From assembly GCA_002238415.1 (NCBI GenBank), contig MPMI01000013.1, forward strand, positions 49,683-113,682: a stretch of DNA of 64,000 nucleotides, given 5' to 3'. Source of the stretch: Desulfurellaceae bacterium bin18. GTDB lineage: Bacteria > Desulfobacterota > Binatia > Bin18. Of this stretch, positions 25,167-34,116 are shown piece by piece. The position numbers were made by a program, and so were the translations under genes. The notes below the pieces were generated by a model. The model worked only from the letters and a program-made list of their open reading frames with translations. It ran no database searches and was not told the origin of the DNA. How positions within the stretch are numbered: the stretch's first letter is position 1; each line of letters begins with the position of its first letter.

Positions 25167-26399
25167 CTATACTTCTTGGCGGGCATCCCGCCCGACTTGT
25201 TCGAGTCGAGCGATGACCTCTTTGGGGTTAATCCGGTTCTTAAAAAAGAACACCCTACCCGGAACGTCGGTGAAGTCGTCCTGGCTGACGTTCAGGTTGG
25301 CCGACACGGCAATCACCATGTCTTCCCGACCCGAACGGCGCAGCTTCATGAGTTTTTTTTTCAGGTACTCCGGCCGCCAATAGCCAACGATTTCCATGAG
25401 CGCGGTGCGCCCGTCTGCGTGCCGAAAGGCAAAGTCCGGAATAAAGACGGTTTCTTTCAGATTGATTATGGCTACCTCGCGTTCAATCTCCCAGCCGCTC
25501 TCAGTCGCGTGAAAGCGCTCGGCAAAGGTCTTTTCAAGGAGCGAGTCATACATCGTACTGTCACGATAGTGAGAGACGAGATTGCTACTCTCGTCGAGGG
25601 GGAAGTAGCGCTGCTCACCCTCGGCGGTGACAATCTCGGCCTCCATCTTCCAGCGGGTGCACAGCAGCAGGGCCGGCAGGAAGACGGCCAGCTTGAGGCC
25701 ATACTTCTGGGATAAGCGGAACATGCTGACCGGCCCGTCCAGCAGAATCTCATAGCCACTGTCAAGATCGCCCTCAATCGCGTGCATGAGCTGATAGAAT
25801 TTGATGAACTTGAAGAGCTGTTTGTAGCGGCTCGGAATGTTGCGAAAGACCGACAGCTTCATCCGCACGCAGCGATACAGCAGCGCCTGCGCCAAGGCGA
25901 CATTATAGCGTTGGAGCAGCCATGCCGGCTCGGGCGGGTCAAAGCGCGTCAGGATATGGTTCTCGGCCAGATCGGCGTAGAGTGCCCAGGCAATCTGTTC
26001 CGGCTCGGCTTTATACTCGCGTGCGACCTCGGCGATCAACTCGTCTTTGGTCACGGGGTGGATATGGTCGGGCTGTAAGACCACGGGATGGTTTTCGCGA
26101 GCCAAAGCGAACAGGCGGCGGCGGACCTCCAGCGGCGGGACCACCGCCTGCTCCTCAAATTCACACCGGTCATCGCGCAGCAACTTGGCCAGCCCACGCT
26201 GGATGCGAAAGTCGGTCCGGTCTTCCGCATACTGGCTGAGCGCCGTGGTCAGATCCCGCCTGGGTTTGCCCGCATGCGCGGCATAGATGGCGATCAGTTC
26301 CTCGGCCATCCGTGTAAAGCGCGGCGCGTCGGTCCGCACATAGCGTGGATAGAGATACGGCCCTTCGGTCTGCGTCAGCAGGAGATCTGAGGTCAGCAT
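25167..26399 (-). CDS. DUF790/Bax1-like nuclease
   Basis: A 410-aa protein of the DUF790 family, the group of archaeal Bax1, which pairs with the XPB helicase in DNA repair. The nuclease site is of PD-(D/E)xK type: VFIPDFAFRHADG followed by LMEIVGYW and then YLKKKL. The N-terminal part is alpha-helical and is expected to contact XPB. In archaea and many bacteria bax1 stands beside xpb. Here no helicase is present; a PE1 repeat and a crotonase gene on the other strand lie upstream. No strong Shine-Dalgarno precedes ATG 26399. Confidence 0.85.
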   Translation of the reverse strand: MLTSDLLLTQTEGPYLYPRYVRTDAPRFTRMAEELIAIYAAHAGKPRRDLTTALSQYAEDRTDFRIQRGLAKLLRDDRCEFEEQAVVPPLEVRRRLFALARENHPVVLQPDHIHPVTKDELIAEVAREYKAEPEQIAWALYADLAENHILTRFDPPEPAWLLQRYNVALAQALLYRCVRMKLSVFRNIPSRYKQLFKFIKFYQLMHAIEGDLDSGYEILLDGPVSMFRLSQKYGLKLAVFLPALLLCTRWKMEAEIVTAEGEQRYFPLDESSNLVSHYRDSTMYDSLLEKTFAERFHATESGWEIEREVAIINLKETVFIPDFAFRHADGRTALMEIVGYWRPEYLKKKLMKLRRSGREDMVIAVSANLNVSQDDFTDVPGRVFFFKNRINPKEVIARLEQVGRDARQEV

Positions 26400-26488
26400 G
26401 ACTCTGATCGAGTCTGGAGATTTTCACCGGTGGGAGCAAGAGGGCCGGAGACGGGCTAGACTGTTCGGATTGGTTCGCTATGGTTTGG

Positions 26489-26542
26489 AAAGAGTAAACG
26501 TGCCCAGCAATTATATCTGAGTGGAGGACACGTTTACTCTTT
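26489..26542. repeat. PE1 palindromic element, copy 1
   Basis: 54 bp with perfect 14-base ends AAAGAGTAAACGTG and CACGTTTACTCTTT. It lies between bax1 and crotonase 2, 17 bases before the crotonase start. Its T-rich right end stops just before that gene's AGGAGG site. Confidence 0.95.
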
Positions 26543-26559
26543 CTCTTACAGGAGGGGAT

Positions 26560-27390
26560 ATGGCGTATCAGAACCTGATATTCGAGAAGAAGGATGCCAT
26601 CGGCTACCTGACCCTCAACCGACCGCAGAAGCTCAATTCGTTCAGCAAGGAACTGATGGCCGAATTGGGCGAGGCGCTCGACGCGATTGAAGCCGATGAT
26701 GACATCCGGGTCGTGATTCTGACCGGAGCCGGGCGGGCGTTTTCTGCGGGGTTCAATATCGCGCCGCCGGAAGGTGAGCCCGAGCTCTACGACCGCTCTG
26801 CCGATAGCTGGCGGTCCGATCTGAAGTATAACATCGAGATTTTTCTCAAGATCTGGCATTCCAGCAAACCGTATATTGCCGCGATTAACGGCTATGCCCT
26901 GGCTGGCGCGTGTGAACTCGCCCAGTTATGCGACATTAAAATTGCCTCTGAGCAGGCGGTGTTGGGCGAACCGGAAATCCGGTTTGGGACCGGCCCCCCG
27001 GTCCTGGTCACACCGTTCAGCGTCGGGTTTGCCAAGGCAAAGGAGCTTCTCCTGACCGGTGAGATGATCTCCGCTCAAGAGGCTGAACGCCTGGGCATGA
27101 TTAACCGCGTCGTACCGCACGACCAGCTCATGCACGAGTGTGAGAAGACGGCACGCAAACTGGTAAAGATCGCTCAGGTCGGGGTGAAGTTTAACAAAGC
27201 GGCCATTAACCGGGCGTATGAAAACATGGGCTTTCTGAACAGCATCTACCAGAATCTCGATTTGGTTGTCATGTTTGACACAACCCGGACGCAGGAGCAG
27301 GAGACATTCAACCAGATCCGGAAGGAAAAAGGCCTGCGCGCCGCGCTCGACTGGCGCGACGCGCTGTTCAGGGAAGACGACAAAGAGTAA
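26560..27390 (+). CDS. Enoyl-CoA hydratase family protein (crotonase 2)
   Basis: A 276-aa crotonase-fold protein with FSAGFNIAPP and GYALAGACELAQLCDI oxyanion-hole segments and a GEPEIRFGTGPP active-site region. It shares the fold but not close identity with crotonase 1. The start is ATG 26560 with AGGAGGGG upstream; the longer frame to 26521 would begin inside PE1 copy 1. The stop codon and the last two codons (Lys-Glu-stop) are made of the first nine bases of PE1 copy 2. The gene is therefore bracketed by two copies of the element. Confidence 0.92.
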   Translation: MAYQNLIFEKKDAIGYLTLNRPQKLNSFSKELMAELGEALDAIEADDDIRVVILTGAGRAFSAGFNIAPPEGEPELYDRSADSWRSDLKYNIEIFLKIWHSSKPYIAAINGYALAGACELAQLCDIKIASEQAVLGEPEIRFGTGPPVLVTPFSVGFAKAKELLLTGEMISAQEAERLGMINRVVPHDQLMHECEKTARKLVKIAQVGVKFNKAAINRAYENMGFLNSIYQNLDLVVMFDTTRTQEQETFNQIRKEKGLRAALDWRDALFREDDKE

Positions 27391-27435
27391 ACGTCTCCAG
27401 CATCTCGTGTTTATTGGAGGACACGTTTACTCTTT
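27382..27435. repeat. PE1 palindromic element, copy 2
   Basis: 54 bp. The left end AAAGAGTAA forms the end of crotonase 2. The right half holds GGAGG at 27416-27420, and its last base is the first base of the probable TTG start of the next gene. The element thus spans a gene junction and contributes translation stop and, probably, ribosome-binding signals. Confidence 0.95.
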
Positions 27436-29648
27436 TGAATCCGCGCATATCTCTGCTCATCGTGATCCTGGTCGTGTTGGTGCTGACCGCCACGGCCGCG
27501 GCCGATACGCCGACGGCGCAGTCCGGGAGTACCCTCCAGCCCATCCCCCTTGATGATATGGAGGTCTCGGTGCTGGCTCCGGTTGCGTTGCAGGCCGTGC
27601 GGATTCCCCAGTCCATTATCCTCGATGGTCGGCTGACCGAGCCGGCCTGGCAAACGGCGCCGGTCGGCGACGATTTCCGCCAACGCGAACCGGACGAAGG
27701 CGCTCCGGCCTCCCAGCCGACCGAGGTGCGCGTCCTGTACACGGCGACCCATCTCTACGTCGGCGTGCTGTGTCACGACTCGGACCCGAGTGCCGCGGTT
27801 GCCACCCGCTTTAACCGGGACGCGGACCTGGCTGCGGATGATCGGGTGACGCTCTTGTTCGATACGTTTGCGGATAGGCGCAACGCGTTCAAATTTCAAA
27901 CCAACTCGGTTGGGGCACGGGTGGACGAACTCATCGGAGACGAGGGGGAGACCGAAAACCGGGACTGGAACGGCATCTGGAACGTAAAGACCGCGCACTC
28001 ACCGAACGGCTGGAGCGCGGAATTTGAAATTCCGTTTCAGACCCTGAGCTATGCTCCGGGACAATCGAGCTGGGGCTTCAACGTCCAGCGCATCATCAAG
28101 CGGGTGAACGAGGAAACGGTCTGGAGCGGCTACCTCCAGAGCCTGGACTTCAACCGGGTCTCACGCGCGGGCCGACTCACCGGACTGCGCGACAGGTCCC
28201 AGGGTCTGGGACTCGATTTTTCCCCGTTTCTGACCACCGAGGTGCGCCGCGATGCCGCGTCCTTTAAGCCGGGCTTTGACCTGTTCTACAAACCCACCCC
28301 CGGTCTGACGCTCAGCCTGACGCTCAATACCGACTTTTCCGAGGCCGAGACGGACGACGTGCAGGTCAACCTGACACGATTCTCGCTTTTCTTTCCTGAG
28401 AAGCGGCAGTTCTTTCTGGAGGACGCGCCCAATTTTGCGGTTGACGGTCTGACCCCGACCTCGGGACCGCTGGTGATTATCCCCTTTTTCAGCCGGCGTG
28501 TCGGCATTGCCGACGACGGCAAACCGGTTGACATGATCGGCGGCGCAAAACTCAGCGGCCGGGTTGGCAAGTATTCCCTGGGGATACTCAGCGCCCAGAC
28601 CCAGGAGCGCGACCCCGTACCGGGCGAGAATTTCAGCGTGGTCCGGCTCAAGCGCGACCTTGGCGAACAGGCCTCGATGGGATTGATCGCGACCCGTCGG
28701 ACACCGGAGAACGGAGACGCGAGCGGCCTCTACGGGCACGACTTTCTGTATAAAACCACCAGATTCCTGGGAAGGCGCAACCTCACCCTGTCTTCGTTTG
28801 TGTTAAAGAGTTTTCGTCCTACGGCGCGTAAAAACTGGGCCTGGGGCAGTCAGATCAATCTGCCCAACGATACCTGGACGATATTCGGCACCTATCGTGA
28901 GGTGCAACGGGATTTTGAGGCCAGCATGGGCTTTGTGCCGCGCACCGGCATTCGGCGCTTTGGCTGGTTCCTCCAGGCGGCGCCACGTCCTGGGCGCTGG
29001 GGCACACGGCAAGTCGCCTGTGCTTTTGACGGCAATTATATTACCGACCAGTCCACGAACCGACTCCTCACCCGCAACATCGTCTTTCCCTGCGAGTGGC
29101 GCTTTGAGAGCGGCGACACACTCATGTTCCGGGCCTGGCAGCAGTTGGAACGCCTGACCGAAGATTTTGAGATCAGCAGTGGCGTCCGGCTGCTGCCCGA
29201 CCGCTACACCTTCCGCCGCTATATGGCCAAGGCCGAGACCGCGGATAAACGCAAACTGTCGGCCAGTCTGGCCCATTTCTGGGGCGACTATTACAGCGGC
29301 AAACGCGACAGTTGGAACCTGCGTCTCAATTTTCAGCCCGGTCCGCGCCTGTTCCTGAGCCCGGAATATCTTCAGAGCGATGTCCGCCTGCCCGAAGGCA
29401 ATTTTGTCACACGGTTGTTGCGGGTGCGGCTGGACATCGCCGTCAGCCCCAATCTGTCCTGGTTCAGCCTGATCCAGTATGACAACGTGTCGGACGTGTT
29501 CAGCTTTAACACGCGCATCCGCTGGATCATCGAACCGGGCAACGACATCTTTCTGGTCTTCAACCAGCGCTGGCTGGACGAAGAGGGCGGCTTCCACTCC
29601 ATCGGCCGCGAGGGCCGCTTCAAGGTGCGCTACACCTATCGGTTTTGA
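27435..29648 (+). CDS. DUF5916 outer-membrane protein with CBM9-like domain
   Basis: About 737 aa. A signal peptide (ISLLIVILVVLVLTATAAA) is followed by a carbohydrate-binding CBM9-like sandwich (LDGRLTEPAWQ, about residues 50-220). A long beta-rich DUF5916 part with alternating aromatic strands ends in a terminal FKVRYTYRF, as in outer-membrane barrels. The function in this family is unknown; it is probably an outer-membrane barrel. Start choice: TTG 27435 uses GGAGG in PE1 copy 2 (14-base spacing, rather long), while TTG 27414 lies inside PE1 and would add seven acidic or polar residues before the signal. Transcription likely continues from crotonase 2. Confidence 0.82.
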   Translation: MNPRISLLIVILVVLVLTATAAADTPTAQSGSTLQPIPLDDMEVSVLAPVALQAVRIPQSIILDGRLTEPAWQTAPVGDDFRQREPDEGAPASQPTEVRVLYTATHLYVGVLCHDSDPSAAVATRFNRDADLAADDRVTLLFDTFADRRNAFKFQTNSVGARVDELIGDEGETENRDWNGIWNVKTAHSPNGWSAEFEIPFQTLSYAPGQSSWGFNVQRIIKRVNEETVWSGYLQSLDFNRVSRAGRLTGLRDRSQGLGLDFSPFLTTEVRRDAASFKPGFDLFYKPTPGLTLSLTLNTDFSEAETDDVQVNLTRFSLFFPEKRQFFLEDAPNFAVDGLTPTSGPLVIIPFFSRRVGIADDGKPVDMIGGAKLSGRVGKYSLGILSAQTQERDPVPGENFSVVRLKRDLGEQASMGLIATRRTPENGDASGLYGHDFLYKTTRFLGRRNLTLSSFVLKSFRPTARKNWAWGSQINLPNDTWTIFGTYREVQRDFEASMGFVPRTGIRRFGWFLQAAPRPGRWGTRQVACAFDGNYITDQSTNRLLTRNIVFPCEWRFESGDTLMFRAWQQLERLTEDFEISSGVRLLPDRYTFRRYMAKAETADKRKLSASLAHFWGDYYSGKRDSWNLRLNFQPGPRLFLSPEYLQSDVRLPEGNFVTRLLRVRLDIAVSPNLSWFSLIQYDNVSDVFSFNTRIRWIIEPGNDIFLVFNQRWLDEEGGFHSIGREGRFKVRYTYRF

Positions 29649-29774
29649 GGACAGTTGGGGAGGCTGCTGGCTTTGAGCGATACATTTGCTCGCTTTTCGC
29701 CTTTTTTTCATCCCCTTTCGCCTCGCTTTTCGCCTCGTCCGTTTCTCTCTCCTACCCCCCCTATTTTCAGGACG

Positions 29775-30599
29775 CGAACAAGGTTGCTCGGAATCGTGGG
29801 CGGCTCTAACCAGCCGATAGGGACATACTCCCGCCGTTCAGAACTCACCTCGGGGACAACCAGAAACGGCGTGGTCGGGATTCACCTCCCTTCCAGTTGG
29901 GTTGGTCTGTTGGCCAGCTTAACCGTCGCGGCTTTCTTGCTCGCCAGACGCATGGCGCGCACCCACCGAATGCGCTCAACGACTAGCGGCATCGCTCGAA
30001 GATGCCGGTATCGTCGGCAAACAGGCAGAACACGGTACGGACGAGAAAGCGTTCGAGGTCGTGGGCGGTGTAGCCGGACTGTTGGAGCGCGTCGTGCAGG
30101 TGGCCCATGAGTTCGGACGCCTGAATGTTGACCGGGTCCTGATCCTTGAAGGTGGCTTTTGTACGCCCAGGATAAAGCCGAACTTCTCGACATTGTGGGG
30201 CAGGTCGGCCAGGGCGAAAAACGCGCGTTCCCGCTCATCCCGATCGCGCAACTCAAAGGTCTGAAAGTCGCTGACCAGGATGTAGTGCGGGCGGTCTTGC
30301 TCGGGCAGGGCGTCGAAGTAGTCGTCTGCTTGTCTGGATGCTTTGGTCAGGTCGCGGCCAGCGCTCTTTTGTTCGACCAGGAGTACGCCGGGCCAGAACA
30401 GGTCGATGAAGCCTGAACGATTGTCCAGCTTCTTGACATGCTCCTCATAGCGGGCGACTGTGCGCCGCTTGACCCCGAAGATATTGAAGAAGTCGTTATA
30501 GAAGCTCTGCGTTTCACCTTTCTCATAGGCTGCGTCCTGCCACTCTTCGGCAAATGCGGCTGCACGAGCACAGATTTCATTCCAGGAGAGCCGAGTCAT
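29775..30599 (-). pseudogene. MmeI-type (class IIG) DNA methylase-endonuclease, decayed
   Basis: Remnant of a large restriction-modification enzyme. The N-terminal region is intact from ATG 30599 (SWNEICARAAAFAEEW, then LLVEQKSAGRDL, a PD-(D/E)xK-like site) to GVQK near 30165. A frameshift then moves the reading to another frame, which continues ATFKDQDPVNIQ to FADDTGIFERCR and stops near 29990. Short C-terminal pieces follow in further frames: ERIRWVRAMRLASKKAATVK (ending 29882) and PFLVVPEVSSERREYVPIGW (about 29785-29865). The methyltransferase core is deleted, so no function remains. Confidence 0.8.
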
Positions 30600-30650
30600 G
30601 GGCTCTGTTGTGGCGAAGGGGAAGTCAAAACGCAATCCCCTTAAACCACT

Positions 30651-30738
30651 CAAGCACTGTTATCGGTCACGTCTTTCGCAGGGGTGACGTTCTTGCGCCG
30701 GAATGACGGGCGGCTACACAGCATCGTCATTCGCGCTA
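30651..30738. repeat. Partial copy of the TA-flanked MITE-like family
   Basis: The right end, GGCTACACAGCATCGTCATT followed by CGCGC and a TA, matches the right ends at 31498 and 50482. A left end is only weakly seen near 30651, so this is a decayed or shortened copy. Confidence 0.5.
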
Positions 30739-30789
30739 GCCGACAACAGGCCCGATTTTTGGGGCTGATGGGTTGACAAAACGCACACG

Positions 30790-31095
30790 TTGGATGACGA
30801 TTTGCCCGTGGAGACGCACTTCGATTGGAGTACGGAGAAGAACCGACAACTCGTTGAGCAGCGAGGAATTTCCTTCGAGCGTATTGTCACCGCGATTGAA
30901 CAAGGTGGTCTGATAAACATACTGGAACACCCCAATCAGGGAAGATACCCTGGACAGATGATCTACGTCGTAGACATCGAACGGTACCTCTACCTCGTCC
31001 CTTTCGTGACTGAGGCGGACGGCACGAGGTTCCTGAAGACGATCATCCCTAGCCGGAAGGCGACGCGGGATTATCAAAGGAGACAATCATCGTGA
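30790..31095 (+). CDS. BrnT/RelE-like toxin of a toxin-antitoxin pair
   Basis: A 101-aa small basic protein: THFDWSTEKNRQLVEQRGISF, then a short beta sheet, ending FLKTIIPSRKATRDYQ. This is the usual layout of BrnT-type ribonuclease toxins. The start is uncertain: TTG 30790 or GTG 30808, neither with a clear ribosome site. Its stop overlaps the start of the downstream antitoxin by four bases (GTGA), so the pair is translationally coupled. The toxin-first order is the brnT-brnA one. Confidence 0.72.
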   Translation: MDDDLPVETHFDWSTEKNRQLVEQRGISFERIVTAIEQGGLINILEHPNQGRYPGQMIYVVDIERYLYLVPFVTEADGTRFLKTIIPSRKATRDYQRRQSS

Positions 31096-31367
31096 ACGAC
31101 CAACTGAATTCCGAAGAGCGGGAAATCCTAGAGAAGTTCGAGCGGGGCGAACTGAGGTCCGCTCGTGGGGCTGAACGTGAGATGGAGAGCGCACGTCAGG
31201 CGGCCCGCAGCACCTTTAACAAGACCCGACGGGTCAACCTGCGGGTGACCGAACGTGACTTCAACCTCGCGCACGTGCGGGCGCGGGAGGAAGGCATCCC
31301 GTATCAGACGCTATTGTCCAGCGTTATCCACAAGTATTTGTCGGGCCGGCTGACGGAGAAGACCTAG
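31092..31367 (+). CDS. Antitoxin, ribbon-helix-helix/BrnA-like
   Basis: A 91-aa protein with a charged N-terminal arm and a C-terminal VNLRVTERDFNLAHVRAREE segment followed by YQTLLSSVIHKYLSGRL, a CopG-like ribbon-helix-helix for operator binding. It is predicted to neutralise the upstream toxin and to repress the operon. The stop codon TAG is built from the TA target duplication plus the first base of the repeat at 31367, so insertion set the present C-terminus. Confidence 0.72.
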   Translation: MNDQLNSEEREILEKFERGELRSARGAEREMESARQAARSTFNKTRRVNLRVTERDFNLAHVRAREEGIPYQTLLSSVIHKYLSGRLTEKT

Positions 31368-31500
31368 AGCGTTTTCCGATAGGCTATAGCCATGCCATTC
31401 CGCTCTCGTCATGCCGGACGTGATCCGGCATCCAGAAGCCGGGGGCCTGGATGCCTCCGCAGGAATGACGAGCGGCTACACAGCATCGTTATTTGCTCTA
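31365..31500. mobile_element. MITE-like element A with TA duplication
   Basis: A 132-bp non-coding element (31367-31498) flanked by TA on both sides. The ends GAGCGTTTTCCGAT and, inverted, GAGCAAATAACGAT match at most positions. Inside lies the palindrome ATGCCGGA-n4-TCCGGCAT. Size, TA duplication and inverted ends fit a non-autonomous IS630/Tc1-mariner-type element; no transposase is seen in the window. Confidence 0.8.
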
Positions 31501-31579
31501 TTCCTCTTTCGTGGTCACTACTTCCATAAGAGGCTGTCAAGTCATACTCGTATCTGGAGTAATCCGTCTCGTAACTCAA

Positions 31580-34090
31580 CTACGGCAGGAAGGTCTCAAC
31601 CCGATAACTCTTCCCGTCGCTCCGCACCGTTATCGTCCCCGCCTGGTCCGTTCTGAGGAAGGCCACACCCTGCCGCTCATAGCGGTCCACCACCTCTGGA
31701 GCTGGAAAACGAAAGCGATTCTGATAGCCGAGCGAGGCGATCGCGACCTGGGGGGACACGGATTCAAGAAAGGGCAGAGTACTTGAACTGCGGCTGCCGT
31801 GATGGGGGACTTTGAGAATCTCGCTCTCAAGCTGGACCGGTGTCGCAAGCAGACTGCCCTCCCCTGCTCTCTCGATGTCCCCGGAAAACAGAATATCCAC
31901 CTCCCCGTGACTGAGACGGAGCACGAGGGAGGCGTCGTTTGTATCCAGTCCGGTCTGACCACAGGGTGGGTGCAGGATGTGGACCTGCACCCCACCGATT
32001 TCCCGGTCCGACGTATCGCGGCACAAAGTGCGAGTCTGGATACCGTTCTCTTGCAACGTAGTCATCAGCCGCTTGAAGCGCCGGCTATCTGGCTGCTCTT
32101 CACCGTTGAACCAGAAGGAATTGACGCCAAAATATTTGGCCAGAAACTCCAGCCCGCCGTAGTGGTCGAGGTTGGGGTGACTGAGGACCAGCGTGTCTAT
32201 GCGTCCGATTTTCCGCTGCCATAAAAAGGGCGCGATGATAGCCCGACCCGAATCAAACGTCTGACTCGTGAATCCGCCCGCGTCAATGACCATGACGTGG
32301 GAGCCGGGAAACTCGACCACGGCCGCATCACCCTGTCCGACATCGAGAAAAGAGACCCGCAGCTCAGTCTGAAAATAGCGCTGGGTGATCCAGTACAGAC
32401 TGTCAAAGAGCACGAGACTGAACAAGCAGGAGAAAAAGACCCGCCGTAACCAGGGAGGCTGGAAGTGTGAGAAGAACAGGAGGGAAGCACATAAAGTATA
32501 AAATAGAATAAGTTCAAAAAGCGTTGGTGTCACGAAGTGAACGGCAGCAAGGGGCAAAACGGCAATGGCTTCGACCACCCACACACCAAGCGAGACCACG
32601 GCTCCGGCACACCACACGACCAGAGTCGCAGCTCCCGTGTGAATAAACACCAGCACTGTCGTAACCAGACCTAACACAACGGCGGCACTTCCCAGGAAAG
32701 GCACGACTAGCAGGTTGGCCGCAAATCCAACCAGCGGGACAGTATGAAAATAGGTCGCGACGAGCGGAAGCGTCCCAACTGTCGCACTCAGAGAGACCAG
32801 GCCATAGAGGGTCGCCCAGCGACGGAGCCGCCGTCGCCACGGGGGGAGGTGGACCGCACGCGTTTCGTCTCGATTGTCCCACCAGGCTCGAAAACGATGC
32901 AGGCCGAGAAAAATGGCCAGGACAGCCACAAAAGAAAGCTGAAAAGACACGTCAAAGATGGCCCCCGGCCAGATCAGCGACACCATCAGGGCGGCAAGGG
33001 CGAGGCTGCGGAAGACTTCCTCCTTTTGGTCAAGCAGCAGCGCAGTGAGAAAGACCGCAACCATAATGACCGCTCGCAAGGTCGAAACACTGCCGCCCGC
33101 AAGTCCGGCATACAGCAGCACGACCGGCAGCGTGAAGAGCGCAGCCAATTTGGGCACCGACCATATCAACAGCACATACTGGCTCCGTGCCAGGAGCCAC
33201 CACCAGGCCCCATACGCCAGCGTTGCAACCAAGCCGATGTGGAGCCCGGAAATGGCAAGGACGTGGGCAACACCCACTCGCGTAAAGCTGTCGCGCAACT
33301 CCGGATCGAGGCGACTTTTATCGCCGATAATCAACGCGCGGAGAATGGCGGCCGGTATAGTGGGCAGGTGCGTGTCAAAGAATGCGCCGACTGGCCGACG
33401 GATGTTTTCAATCCGGTGGCGGAGCTCCGTTCCTGTCAGCCCGACCTTTTCGATGTTCTTGTCATCCCACACAAAGGCAGTGAGATAGATGCCCCGCCGG
33501 GCCAGATAGCCCGCATAGTCAAAGCTGCCCGGCGTCTGAAAATTGCGCGGGACGCGGAGTTTGAGCGAAAGCCGCAACACCTCGCCGTACTGCCAGCGGT
33601 CTTGTAGATGACGAACCGTGATGAGAACCTTGCCCGTTGCGGGCCGAAACTGCTCGTCTTTACAGATACGTTGCGTTTCAAAACAGACCCGTTGCGCCTC
33701 AAGATACAACCGGCCACGTCCCGGACCCCGCTCCGGCTCCTGGAACAGCCAGCCTTCGAGGACGACTTTCTGCGGTAAAGCAAGCTGCCGGAGGTGGTGT
33801 GCGGGAAAATCGGGAGCGTAGACTCGATGGAGAGTAAGGTTGCCGACCACGAAAGCGCCACTCAGCAGACTGACCAAGACGGCTAGACGGAATCCGCCTA
33901 TGATCCATCCGGCCACGCTGAGGGTCAGCAGTCCGCCCAGCCAGAGGGGAGCAGCCGCCTGCCAGCCCCAGGCCACGCCGGCTTGGCCCAAGAGATATAC
34001 CAGGGCGAGATGGATGAGGATCAACCGCTCAAGCAGACCCGTCAGGCGAAGACATGCGAGAGACGCTTGCCGGGACGGCTGACGAGACAT
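31580..34090 (-). CDS. comEC: ComEC/Rec2 DNA-uptake channel
   Basis: Inner-membrane channel that brings single-stranded DNA into the cytoplasm during transformation. The 836-aa protein has an N-terminal OB-like DUF4131 region, a competence domain of many helices with VAHVLAISGLHIGLVA and GGSVSTLRAVIM, and a C-terminal metallo-beta-lactamase-like domain. The last shows LDVGQGDAAVVE, SHPNLDHYGG and VPHHGSRSS and is proposed to degrade one strand. All parts are complete. It lies 26 bases downstream of uvrC on the same strand. Confidence 0.95.
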   Translation of the reverse strand: MSRQPSRQASLACLRLTGLLERLILIHLALVYLLGQAGVAWGWQAAAPLWLGGLLTLSVAGWIIGGFRLAVLVSLLSGAFVVGNLTLHRVYAPDFPAHHLRQLALPQKVVLEGWLFQEPERGPGRGRLYLEAQRVCFETQRICKDEQFRPATGKVLITVRHLQDRWQYGEVLRLSLKLRVPRNFQTPGSFDYAGYLARRGIYLTAFVWDDKNIEKVGLTGTELRHRIENIRRPVGAFFDTHLPTIPAAILRALIIGDKSRLDPELRDSFTRVGVAHVLAISGLHIGLVATLAYGAWWWLLARSQYVLLIWSVPKLAALFTLPVVLLYAGLAGGSVSTLRAVIMVAVFLTALLLDQKEEVFRSLALAALMVSLIWPGAIFDVSFQLSFVAVLAIFLGLHRFRAWWDNRDETRAVHLPPWRRRLRRWATLYGLVSLSATVGTLPLVATYFHTVPLVGFAANLLVVPFLGSAAVVLGLVTTVLVFIHTGAATLVVWCAGAVVSLGVWVVEAIAVLPLAAVHFVTPTLFELILFYTLCASLLFFSHFQPPWLRRVFFSCLFSLVLFDSLYWITQRYFQTELRVSFLDVGQGDAAVVEFPGSHVMVIDAGGFTSQTFDSGRAIIAPFLWQRKIGRIDTLVLSHPNLDHYGGLEFLAKYFGVNSFWFNGEEQPDSRRFKRLMTTLQENGIQTRTLCRDTSDREIGGVQVHILHPPCGQTGLDTNDASLVLRLSHGEVDILFSGDIERAGEGSLLATPVQLESEILKVPHHGSRSSSTLPFLESVSPQVAIASLGYQNRFRFPAPEVVDRYERQGVAFLRTDQAGTITVRSDGKSYRVETFLP

Positions 34091-34116
34091 GGTGCGCGGA
34101 CGATGGGTCGGCTCTG

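Noticed and set aside
29655..30110. 151-codon plus-strand frame after the DUF5916 gene
   Set aside because: Low-complexity Arg/Ser/Pro product, antisense to the decayed restriction-methylation gene.
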